Shown: one piece after another, positions 1-7,851 of the stretch
Position numbering within the stretch: the first letter of the stretch is position 1
Layout: the number at the start of each line of letters is the position of its first letter
Notes under the pieces: model-generated
The model's input: the letters and a program-made list of their open reading frames with translations, nothing else
Databases searched by the model: none
What the model was told of the DNA's origin: nothing
NCBI GenBank assembly: GCA_965208815.1
Contig: OZ242357.1
Location: 1,674,001-1,738,000 of the forward strand
Reading direction: 5' to 3'
Origin: Bin55 sp009840545
GTDB lineage: Bacteria; Pseudomonadota; Gammaproteobacteria; Pseudomonadales; Azotimanducaceae
Length of the DNA stretch: 64,000 nucleotides
Position numbers and translations under genes: made by a program

Positions 1-2
1 CA

Positions 3-1040
3 TATGAGATTGCGGCTGCTATGAATTTTCGACATGAATGTTGTAAGTCTCATGGAATCGTAAAACGATTGGCAGGAACGACCGGAGAAGCAGTTTGGTC
101 AACTCCAATGACACCGCCGGCTAGACCCACTAAGAAGAATGATGCTGGCACTCAGATGTACGGTCCTTCGGGAGCTCCAGTTTGGACTACACCAGCCATA
201 GATACAAAACGGGGTGTTCTATACGTGGGAACCGGTGAGAATACCTCACGACCCTCAACGTATAAGTCGGACTCGATCGTCACGCTCAATCTGATTACTG
301 GAGAAGTCGCTTCGTTCTTTCAAGGCTATAAAGACGATGCATTCAATATGGCTTGCGGATCGAGAAATCCTCAGAACTGTCCTGAAGACGCAGGACCTGA
401 CTTTGACTTCGGAGCCTCACCGATCTTGGTAACAACCGACTTGGGTTACGATCTAGTTTTGGCAGGTCAAAAATCCGGAGACGTTTGGGCACTTGATCCG
501 GACAACGATCTGGAGCTGGTCTGGCAGAACAAGCTATCGAATGGGAGCGCTCTGGGCGGTGTTCATTGGGGTATGACAGTAGTGGAAAACACGCTTTTCG
601 TACCTATAGCCGACCCCGATGGTGTGCCCGACGCAAAGCCTGGAGTTTACGCCATTGACATCGATTCCGGCGAAACTATTTGGGAGTATAGGGCAGAACG
701 TGGTTGCGAAGTTGATTGGAACGAATTGAGAAGGCGCGGCAATTCTTGGCCTGATTGTCCGTGGCAGTATTCGTTCTCTGCAGCAGCAAGTTCTACGAAC
801 GACTTGGTCTTCGCTGGTTCCTTGAACGGTAAGGTGCACGCGTTTAACGCAAAAGATGGGCGAATCGTGTGGACCTACGACACCAAGAAAGAATTTGAGA
901 CGGTCAATGGAATAGAAGCTCATGGCGGTGCGATTGACAATCCAGGCGTCGTCATAGCAGGTGATCAATTGATTGTGCTGTCCGGTTATGGTTTGTTTGG
1001 CCAAATGCCCGGTAACGTAATGTTGGTTTTTGAGCTATAG
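3..1040 (+). CDS. PQQ-type beta-propeller protein, 5' truncated
   Basis: This is the C-terminal part of a PQQ-repeat beta-propeller protein. The repeats carry the usual blade signature of an Ala/Leu-Asp-x-x-x-Gly-x-x-x-Trp type: GEAVW, GETIWEYR and GRIVWTYDTKK. The final segment (NGIEAHGGAIDNP, then GYGLFGQMPGN) resembles the end of polyvinyl-alcohol-dehydrogenase-like and BamB-like propellers. A cytochrome domain is common in that family but none is visible here. The frame is open back to the left edge without a stop, and the ATG at 21 lies inside what looks like a conserved Cys-Cys segment (residues HECCKSHG), so the real start is probably outside the window. The protein is expected to be periplasmic, but the signal peptide is not in view. 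Substrate unknown. Confidence 0.7.
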   Translation, partial: YEIAAAMNFRHECCKSHGIVKRLAGTTGEAVWSTPMTPPARPTKKNDAGTQMYGPSGAPVWTTPAIDTKRGVLYVGTGENTSRPSTYKSDSIVTLNLITGEVASFFQGYKDDAFNMACGSRNPQNCPEDAGPDFDFGASPILVTTDLGYDLVLAGQKSGDVWALDPDNDLELVWQNKLSNGSALGGVHWGMTVVENTLFVPIADPDGVPDAKPGVYAIDIDSGETIWEYRAERGCEVDWNELRRRGNSWPDCPWQYSFSAAASSTNDLVFAGSLNGKVHAFNAKDGRIVWTYDTKKEFETVNGIEAHGGAIDNPGVVIAGDQLIVLSGYGLFGQMPGNVMLVFEL

Positions 1041-1057
1041 CTGTCCCGAGCCTCTCT

Positions 1058-1966
1058 ATGAACTACCAAACTCTTGGTAGGCGTGATGCACGAAAAGCAC
1101 TTGTCGCCGCGGTGCTAAACCAAGATCGGTCGCTTGTTAGTCAGATTCTTGCCGAGAGACCAGATATCGTGGACGCTCGGAACTCGCACGGACACACGGC
1201 ACTAAGCGAAGCGGTAACAGTTGGGAATTTGGCGTTGGTACGCCAGCTTGTCGAAGCTGGAGCCGATCCCAAGCAATACAACCACGGCGGTTCGTCCCTC
1301 ATTGATGCCGCTGCGTGGGTCGGAAATTCCACAATCGCAGAATTCCTGAGAGAAAAGGGATGTGTTGTCACACCGTATCACGAAGCCGCTCTTGGTTACT
1401 ACGAAGCTATCAAGCAGAGAGTTGATCAAGACACGTCATTTGTGAATAGTCCTACTGCTCGTGGAACAACGATGCTTCACCATGCAGCTCATGGGAACCA
1501 TCTCAGAGTATGCGAGGTGCTTTTCTCTTCCGGTGCGATAGTAGATGCATTTGATTTTCATGGTCACACGCCGTTGTGTCACGCCGTCGAACGTAACTCG
1601 GTGGATTGCGCACGGTTCTTGATCCAGAAGGGTGCAAACGTAGATCAATCTGCAGGGTATTTCGGTGGAACGGTTTTGCATCGAGCAATCATGCTTGGCT
1701 TCGTTGACATGTCCCTGCTCTTGCTTGAGAGCGGATCTGATCCCAACGCACAAGACTTCTCTGGAAAGTCTGCATTGCACACATCCGTCTCGAGTGGAAA
1801 AGCCGATATTGTTCATGCTGTCTTGCAGACTCATGTCGATACGAACCTTCGAACCAAGAAGACAAAGCTCCAAAAGGGGAATGAAACGGCATTGGAGTAC
1901 GCCCGACGACTCAAGAAGAAGAGAATTGTGAGTTTGATAGAGCAGCATCTAGCCACGGCTTCTTAG
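1058..1966 (+). CDS. ankyrin-repeat protein (302 aa)
   Basis: At least five ankyrin repeats run through nearly the whole protein. Typical units are HGHTALSEAVTVGNLALVRQLVEAGAD (around residues 44-70), TTMLHHAAHGNHLRVCEVLFSSGA (around 137-160) and TVLHRAIMLGFVDMSLLLLESGSDPN (around 205-230). Each has the Thr-x-Leu-His-x-Ala helix start and the Gly-Ala-Asp/Asn turn. There is no signal peptide or membrane segment, so it should be a cytoplasmic protein-binding scaffold; its partner cannot be read from the sequence. The C-terminus is rich in Lys and Arg. The start is 17 bases after the propeller gene stop, so the two may be cotranscribed. A second, longer ankyrin protein lies at 18948. Confidence 0.8.
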   Translation: MNYQTLGRRDARKALVAAVLNQDRSLVSQILAERPDIVDARNSHGHTALSEAVTVGNLALVRQLVEAGADPKQYNHGGSSLIDAAAWVGNSTIAEFLREKGCVVTPYHEAALGYYEAIKQRVDQDTSFVNSPTARGTTMLHHAAHGNHLRVCEVLFSSGAIVDAFDFHGHTPLCHAVERNSVDCARFLIQKGANVDQSAGYFGGTVLHRAIMLGFVDMSLLLLESGSDPNAQDFSGKSALHTSVSSGKADIVHAVLQTHVDTNLRTKKTKLQKGNETALEYARRLKKKRIVSLIEQHLATAS

Positions 1967-2071
1967 TTAGCCACATTTCTTGAGTAGCATCTCGTAGTTC
2001 GTCCGCGACAAGCTCGTCTAACATGAGATCGTTCAACCTGACAAATAAACCCTAACAATAAGGATTAGAAC

Positions 2072-3196
2072 ATGCCCTCTCCTCGACCATTCACGATTGA
2101 AGTTCCCGAAGCAACCTTGATTGACTTAATGGATCGGCTGGATCGGACTCGCTGGCCCGATCGAGAGCTCGTTTCCGACTGGACACAGGGCATTCCTCTC
2201 AGCTACGTGCAAGACATATGCGGCTATTGGCTCAATACATACGATTGGCGCAAGACCGAAGACAGACTGAACTCATTTGACAATTTCCTGATAACCATAG
2301 ACGGTGTAGACATTCACTTCATGTACAAGAAGTCACAAGCCTCTAAGAGCCGTCCTCTTCTCATCACTCATGGTTGGCCCGGTTCAATCATCGAGTTTCT
2401 CAACTTGATTGATCTTCTCGTTCAACCGCTTCAAGAAGGAGATGAGACATTTGATGTCGTCGTTCCATCGCTACCCGGTTTTGGGTTTTCGGGAAAGCCT
2501 AAAGCGGTTGGATGGGGCGTAGACAAGATTGCAGATGTCTGGGTCGAAATTATGGGCAGTCTTGGCTACACCAAATTCTTGGTCCAAGGGGGAGACTGGG
2601 GTGCGGCTGTAAGTGGTTCAATTGCGGCTAACTACTCCGATAGCTGTCTCGGCATTCATACAAATATGCCGTCAGTCGGACCGCGACGAGACACCCTTGA
2701 CGATCTCACTCCGCAGGAAGAAGAAGCATTACGCGGATCCAAGTTCTATCAAGATTGGGACTCGGGCTACTCCAAGCAACAAAGTACCCGTCCTCAAACC
2801 TTGGGTTACGGACTGGTGGATTCACCAGCAGCACAGGCTGCGTGGATCCTTGAGAAGTTCTACCAGTGGACGGATTGTGACGGTCACCCCGAAAACGCGG
2901 TCTCTCGCGATGAATTGCTAGATAACGTAATGATGTATTGGCTCTCGGCATCTGGCACATCATCGGCACGAATTTACTGGGAGAGTTTCGGGCGAGGTGC
3001 GCGAAAGGATGTCCTTGTTCCGTCTGGATGCAGCATTTTTCCCAAGGAGATCTTTAAGCCATCCAAACGATGGGTGGAGGCCGTATACAAGGATCTCAGA
3101 TACTACAAAGTACTGGAGAAAGGTGGGCATTTTGCAGCGTTTGAGAACCCAGAACAATTCGCGCTCGAACTTCGGGCTTGCTTTTGCAAAATGTAG
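2072..3196 (+). CDS. epoxide hydrolase, alpha/beta-hydrolase fold with EHN domain
   Basis: The protein is a microsomal-type epoxide hydrolase of 374 residues. The N-terminal EHN domain (residues about 4-108) starts with the usual pattern in which dLr.RL..tRWPd is recognisable (DLMDRLDRTRWPD). The oxyanion segment HGWPGS lies near residue 100, the catalytic nucleophile Asp in GGDWG near residue 175, and the catalytic His in EKGGHFAAFENP near residue 352. The enzyme opens epoxides to diols through an ester intermediate and should be cytoplasmic. The start codon lies 105 bases after the ankyrin gene, with an AAGGA-like Shine-Dalgarno just upstream. It converges on the serine hydrolase gene at 3232. 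Confidence 0.9.
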   Translation: MPSPRPFTIEVPEATLIDLMDRLDRTRWPDRELVSDWTQGIPLSYVQDICGYWLNTYDWRKTEDRLNSFDNFLITIDGVDIHFMYKKSQASKSRPLLITHGWPGSIIEFLNLIDLLVQPLQEGDETFDVVVPSLPGFGFSGKPKAVGWGVDKIADVWVEIMGSLGYTKFLVQGGDWGAAVSGSIAANYSDSCLGIHTNMPSVGPRRDTLDDLTPQEEEALRGSKFYQDWDSGYSKQQSTRPQTLGYGLVDSPAAQAAWILEKFYQWTDCDGHPENAVSRDELLDNVMMYWLSASGTSSARIYWESFGRGARKDVLVPSGCSIFPKEIFKPSKRWVEAVYKDLRYYKVLEKGGHFAAFENPEQFALELRACFCKM

Positions 3197-3231
3197 TGAA
3201 GTGGGTACACTAGGTTCCCCCAAAGACTCCG

Positions 3232-4416
3232 CTAAGGGCTCACCATTGCCTGATAGACAAGCCTCTTGAATTCGTGGCTATAGGGGTGCCAAAAACCAGG
3301 CATCCTCTGGGTGAACACTAACGCCGCCAGATTGCCTCTGGGCGACATCCAAGAGTGGGTACCTGCTAAGCCGCCCCAATGAAATTCGTCGATCGCTTCT
3401 TGAGGTTCGCCTTGTGCAGGCTTCTGTTTCAAGGCAAATCCAAGCCCGAATACGGTATTGGGCATTACCCAACTCGGCAATTGCAAGGCAACTCCATCCG
3501 GGAGTTGATTCGTTCGCATCATGTTCAACGTACTTTCGGAAACAATTCGAACTCCGTTGGATTCCCCTCCTCCCATTAGCATTTGCACGAACTTGGAGTA
3601 GTCGATAATTGTTCCAACTAGCCCTCCGCCACCAGATTCCAACGGTCTCGGTCTCGTATAGTCACCAAACAGGTCAGGTGTCTTTGAAAGACCCGGTTTC
3701 AATGGATCCTCCGGGTCTGCCGCTGCGTACAGAGAGCAAAATCGATCGTGCTTGGATTCAGGTACGTAGAAATCCGTATCACCCATATCCAAGGGTTCGA
3801 AGATGTTCTTGGCTATGTACTCTCCGAAAGACTGCCCAGACCAGATTTCGATGAGCCTGCCCAAAATGTCCGATGAAACACTGTACTGAAAACGCCGCCC
3901 GGGCTGGTAGGCCAATGGAATCTCGCTGAGCGTCTCGACCATCGATGTCAACGTACTGGCAGGATGCAGCACGCCCCGTTCTGTGTAGAGCGCATCGACG
4001 GGCGATTCAAGAAAAAGTCCGTAGGAGAATCCTGCCGTATGGCACATCAACTGCCGAACGGTGGGTGCTTGGCCTAATGGTTCTGTGTCAGAGACGTCCG
4101 TTGATCCTTCTTTAAGAACGCGAAGCTCATTGAATTGAGGGAGATAAGCAGCGATCTCATCATCCAGCTGGAATTTTCCTTCCTCCCACAAAGTCATTGC
4201 TGCAATCGCGGTGATCGGTTTTGTATTGGAGAACAATCGAAATATGGAGTTTAGTGCTAGCGGGATCTCTTCTTCACGATCTTGAAATCCGCAGGTGTAC
4301 TCGTCGACGATCTCCTGGCCATCGAAGATGACGCATGAACCCATGGCAATGAACTCGTCGTCCTTCCATCGCTGTAGCGACGCATGAACGTCGTCAAACC
4401 CGTACTTCTTGCTCAA
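3232..4416 (-). CDS. serine hydrolase of the beta-lactamase (class C / esterase) family
   Basis: This 394-residue protein has the penicillin-binding-protein fold motifs. The SxxK nucleophile motif SNTK is at residues 63-66. A Tyr-Ser-x-Ser motif follows PGRRFQ around residue 178, in place of the usual YxN. A His-Trp-Gly-Gly segment near residue 340 fits the third motif (KTG/HxG). This pattern is typical of esterase EstB-like and 6-aminohexanoate-dimer-hydrolase-like members rather than true antibiotic-degrading beta-lactamases. No signal peptide is seen, so it is probably cytoplasmic. The substrate is unknown. The acyl-CoA dehydrogenase gene lies just upstream on the same strand (35-base gap), which suggests cotranscription. 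Confidence 0.85.
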   Translation of the reverse strand: MSKKYGFDDVHASLQRWKDDEFIAMGSCVIFDGQEIVDEYTCGFQDREEEIPLALNSIFRLFSNTKPITAIAAMTLWEEGKFQLDDEIAAYLPQFNELRVLKEGSTDVSDTEPLGQAPTVRQLMCHTAGFSYGLFLESPVDALYTERGVLHPASTLTSMVETLSEIPLAYQPGRRFQYSVSSDILGRLIEIWSGQSFGEYIAKNIFEPLDMGDTDFYVPESKHDRFCSLYAAADPEDPLKPGLSKTPDLFGDYTRPRPLESGGGGLVGTIIDYSKFVQMLMGGGESNGVRIVSESTLNMMRTNQLPDGVALQLPSWVMPNTVFGLGFALKQKPAQGEPQEAIDEFHWGGLAGTHSWMSPRGNLAALVFTQRMPGFWHPYSHEFKRLVYQAMVSP

Positions 4417-4451
4417 TTCTCTTACCTCAAGTACTGAATCTAGTTGTGTGT

Positions 4452-5729
4452 TTAGCCCGAACGACCATACTCGGCATCATACTTGCGCAATTCAGCACGT
4501 CCGACAACAAGATGGTGAACTTCGTCTGGTCCATCAGCAATTCGAAGCGTCCGTTGCCCTGTGTACATTCTTGCGAGTGGCGTCCACTGGGAAACGCCAG
4601 TCGCCCCATGCAGCTGAATTGCCTGATCAATAATCTGGCAAACACGCTCAGGAATGACTGCTTTGATCATATGAACCCAAACCCGTGCTTCGCGATTGCC
4701 CAAAACATCCATCGCCTTGGCTGCCTTGAGAACAAGCAGTCGCATCATTTCGATTTCTATTCGCGCCCGCGAAACCAGTTCGAGATTCTTTCCCAAGTTC
4801 ACCAGTGGGCGTCCAAAGGCTTCGCGCGACATTCCTCGTCGAACCATCAGATCCAGTGCCCGCTCAGCCTGTCCAATGGACCGCATGCAATGGTGGATAC
4901 GACCAGGACCTAGCCGACCTTGTGAGATCTCAAATCCTCTACCCTCTCCAAGAATCATGTTGTCCTTTGGTACGCGTACGTCCTCCAATAAGATGTGCAT
5001 ATGACCGTGTGGAGCGTCGTCGTGACCAAACACTGTCATTGGTTCGATGATGTTTACACCGGGTGTATCCAACGGAACCAAGATCTGAGACTGCTGCTGG
5101 TGGGGAGCTGCATCGGGGCTGGTCTTGACCATGCAGATCATGATCTTGCATCGTTTGTCTCCCGCGCCGGAGATGTAGAACTTCTCGCCGTTGATGACCC
5201 ACTCATCTCCCTCCAGTACAGCTCGAGTACCAATTTGTTTGGCGTCAGAGGATGCCAAGTTGGGTTCAGTCATGCCGTAGGCGGATCTGATCTCTCCGTT
5301 TAACAGTGGCTTCAACCATCGTTCCTTCTGTTCGGCGGAACCGTACCTTTCGAGAACTTCCATGTTGCCGGTATCTGGCGCACTGCAATTCAACGACTCG
5401 GAAGCGATAGGGTTCTTCCCTAACTCTGTTGCTATATACGCATAGTCGAGGTTCTTAAGTCCCTCTCCTGTTTCTGCATCGGGAAGGAAGAAATTCCACA
5501 GGCCAATTGACTTTGCCTTAGTTTTCAAATCATTGAGAATTCGTTCCTGTCGCGGAGATAGGCTCCAACGATCTCCGTGTTCGGCTGCTGCTTCTTCAAA
5601 TTCGGGAGTTCGAGGCTGAATCTCGGATTCGATGAAACTCTTTACGGAAGCAAGCAGCGGCTCTGCTTCTGCACTCATCGTTAGATTGTTAAGGTCGGCT
5701 TCAATGTCCGGTGAAATCGCTTCCGCCAT
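4452..5729 (-). CDS. acyl-CoA dehydrogenase, ACAD10/11-like
   Basis: This is a full-length FAD-dependent acyl-CoA dehydrogenase (425 residues). It carries the flavin/substrate segment AYGMTEPNLASSDA, the ISGAGDKRCK segment characteristic of the ACAD10/11-like branch, and the C-terminal helical domain with QLHGATGVSQWTPLARMY and RIADGPDEVHH. It would introduce the alpha-beta double bond of an acyl-CoA in a beta-oxidation-like pathway, passing electrons to ETF. The substrate is not predictable. It is transcribed divergently from the EPSP synthase gene with a 120-base gap that must hold both promoters, and it probably leads a two-gene unit with the serine hydrolase. Confidence 0.92.
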   Translation of the reverse strand: MAEAISPDIEADLNNLTMSAEAEPLLASVKSFIESEIQPRTPEFEEAAAEHGDRWSLSPRQERILNDLKTKAKSIGLWNFFLPDAETGEGLKNLDYAYIATELGKNPIASESLNCSAPDTGNMEVLERYGSAEQKERWLKPLLNGEIRSAYGMTEPNLASSDAKQIGTRAVLEGDEWVINGEKFYISGAGDKRCKIMICMVKTSPDAAPHQQQSQILVPLDTPGVNIIEPMTVFGHDDAPHGHMHILLEDVRVPKDNMILGEGRGFEISQGRLGPGRIHHCMRSIGQAERALDLMVRRGMSREAFGRPLVNLGKNLELVSRARIEIEMMRLLVLKAAKAMDVLGNREARVWVHMIKAVIPERVCQIIDQAIQLHGATGVSQWTPLARMYTGQRTLRIADGPDEVHHLVVGRAELRKYDAEYGRSG

Positions 5730-5849
5730 GTTTTAATTCCTAGTTCAATCAATCGAGGAGACTGATTTTATTCGGAGGCTCAAACCACGTCTTAGAATGA
5801 TCGATGCCACGCACCCAAGAAATAGCCAGAAAGCATCTAACAGGTCATC

Positions 5850-7118
5850 ATGAACGATAGTCTTAAGACACGAGAGGTCTCAGCTATTCAACGGCCTTTT
5901 AAAGTATCGATGAATCTGCCTGGCAGCAAGTCGATTATCTTGCGTCAGCTGGTTATTTCAGCCCTATGTCGAAACTCCACCAATCTTCTCGGGTGTACTC
6001 CAAGCGACGATGTCGAAACAATGGTGGATTGCCTCCGGCGACTTGGTGCTCACGTGGATATAGAGCAAGACCAATTCAATGTGGACCCTAAGCAGATCGA
6101 CTGGCTTAGCGATGTGGAGCTAAATTTACGTCAGAGCGGCTTGTCGCTCAGACTGCTCCTCGGGTTTGCCGCTCTAAGATCAGGTGAGACTAGATTCGTA
6201 GGTGACGAATCACTTAGATCGCGACCTCAGAAAGACTTGCTCGACGCTCTCCGAAGTATGGACTGTCAAATCGATTGCTCGAACGACACTCTACCGATCA
6301 CCATCCGTGGAAACCCGAGGGGAGGTGTAGTCAAATTGAACACTAGCGTATCGAGCCAGTACCTTACCGCGCTCCTTATAGCAGGACCTCGTTTTGAAGA
6401 GGGGCTCAACATTAGGCTTACAGGTCAACAAGTAAGTTCGTCCTACATAGACATCACTATCAATGAGATGCGAAGGCGCGGATACGTGCCCAAGCGTCAC
6501 GAACAGGGGTATTGGGTATCCCCTGGTAATTACGATGAAGGTAAATTTAGGATTGAAGGAGATGCCTCGGCTGCATCGTACTTTGCTGCGTTGGCAACGC
6601 TTCATGGCTCTAGAGTTACTTTTCGAAACTTAGGTTCTGAATCGCGCCAAGGTGATTGCGGATTCTTTAGTGTGTGTTCAGATTTGGGTGCACGTCTGAG
6701 TCAGACTCTAGACTCAACAACAGTTGAGGGGAATGGAACATTGAGGGGTCTCGAAACTGTCGACATGATTCAAATGCCAGATGCGGCCTTGACAGTGATG
6801 GCGCTTGCTCCTTACTTGCCAACTCCTACTTCAATTACAGGATTGGCCAGCTTGCCGTTCAAGGAATGCGATCGAATTGCGTGTCCTTCGAAAGAGCTTC
6901 GAAAGGCCGGGGTGGTTGTTCATGAAGACTCGGATCGAGTCCTGGTTGAACCCTCACTTCCAGTTGCCACTCGTTTCGAGACATATGGGGACCATCGCAT
7001 GGCCATGGCACTCTCGGTACTTGCAAGCAAGATTCCAAACTGCAGTATCGTTGACCCCGATTGCGTTAACAAGACTTATCCAGGTTATTGGAACGACTTT
7101 GATGCACTCTACTCGTAA
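5850..7118 (+). CDS. aroA: 3-phosphoshikimate 1-carboxyvinyltransferase (EPSP synthase), divergent
   Basis: The 422-residue protein catalyses the sixth step of the shikimate pathway (shikimate-3-phosphate plus PEP to EPSP). Conserved segments are PGSKSIILR near residue 25, SSQYLTALL, EGDASAASYFAA, MPDAALTV (catalytic Asp), FKECDRIA (catalytic Glu, Arg), YGDHRMAMAL and NKTYPGYW (catalytic Lys). The family normally has SKS-x-x-N-R in the first segment and a Gly-Thr in the PEP loop. Here the loop reads QSGLSLRLL, so the Thr is replaced by Leu. The gene stands alone, away from the usual serC/cmk/rpsA neighbours, so a second copy or an acquired form is possible. Function is very likely retained because every catalytic residue I can place is present. 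Confidence 0.88.
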   Translation: MNDSLKTREVSAIQRPFKVSMNLPGSKSIILRQLVISALCRNSTNLLGCTPSDDVETMVDCLRRLGAHVDIEQDQFNVDPKQIDWLSDVELNLRQSGLSLRLLLGFAALRSGETRFVGDESLRSRPQKDLLDALRSMDCQIDCSNDTLPITIRGNPRGGVVKLNTSVSSQYLTALLIAGPRFEEGLNIRLTGQQVSSSYIDITINEMRRRGYVPKRHEQGYWVSPGNYDEGKFRIEGDASAASYFAALATLHGSRVTFRNLGSESRQGDCGFFSVCSDLGARLSQTLDSTTVEGNGTLRGLETVDMIQMPDAALTVMALAPYLPTPTSITGLASLPFKECDRIACPSKELRKAGVVVHEDSDRVLVEPSLPVATRFETYGDHRMAMALSVLASKIPNCSIVDPDCVNKTYPGYWNDFDALYS

Positions 7119-7190
7119 AGATTACCAACGAGTTTCGGTCGGCAGTACAAGCGTCGCGGAGTTAATGGTGGGCAGTTTTTCGTGGAGTGA

Positions 7191-7775
7191 CTAGTGGGGA
7201 ATTTGCCTGGGAGTCTCCACTTCGATAGTGGACGACTTGACGTCGTCACGAGTCTCGACCTTCTTTGAAAACTTCAACGGATGGACTTTCTTCGGCAAGT
7301 TGACTATTGCAAAACCCAACTCAGGGAAGGCTTTCCCGCTCTTGGCTTCTGTCTCCTCAATAAGGTCCTTTAGCTTGTCGTAGTCTTCCATAACTATTTT
7401 CACAGAGTGAGTTAGTCGCTCAAATCTCTTCTTATCCTCGTTGTAGACAAAGCGTCCGAACTCGTCTGTCTCGGAAACCCACTGAACACGCTCAATATTG
7501 CCCGTAGTCGCTTTGAACCTTATGTTTTCAGTGTGCAGTTCAACCGTAATTTCCGTATTTCCAATTCGATAGGAACCAGGCACTGCCTCTTTGAATTCGG
7601 GCAGAGTAAAAGCCTTGGCTTTTTCCTCAATTTGCACTTCAACGGGACGGAATTCTTCCGCGCGACTTTCCTGCTCTTCGGCAACTGCAATACAGACCGT
7701 CATGAGGCACATAGCCACCGCGACGATCCTTGAGTACTTCTGTACCCCAGACCCAAACTGATCCACAGGACTCAT
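7191..7775 (-). CDS. exported protein of unknown function
   Basis: I do not recognise the family. The open frame extends up to 7817, but the Met at 7775 gives a cleaner signal peptide: a basic stretch (VQKYSR), a hydrophobic core (IVAVAMCLMTVCIAVA), then a cleavage-like Ala-x-Ala end. The mature protein (about 165 residues) is highly charged and mostly predicted beta and helix, with many Lys/Glu pairs. There is no lipobox and no recognised motif. The stop lies just past the EPSP synthase gene in convergent orientation. The start is about 75 bases downstream of the carboxylase stop on the same strand, so it may be cotranscribed with the carboxylase. A periplasmic location is inferred. Confidence 0.6.
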   Translation of the reverse strand: MSPVDQFGSGVQKYSRIVAVAMCLMTVCIAVAEEQESRAEEFRPVEVQIEEKAKAFTLPEFKEAVPGSYRIGNTEITVELHTENIRFKATTGNIERVQWVSETDEFGRFVYNEDKKRFERLTHSVKIVMEDYDKLKDLIEETEAKSGKAFPELGFAIVNLPKKVHPLKFSKKVETRDDVKSSTIEVETPRQIPH

Positions 7776-7851
7776 ACAACTCGCCTTCGCTCTTGTAGGT
7801 TTGACATCCTCAAACACCTAAGATTCATAGAGTCTCAAAGTGTCTCAGCAC

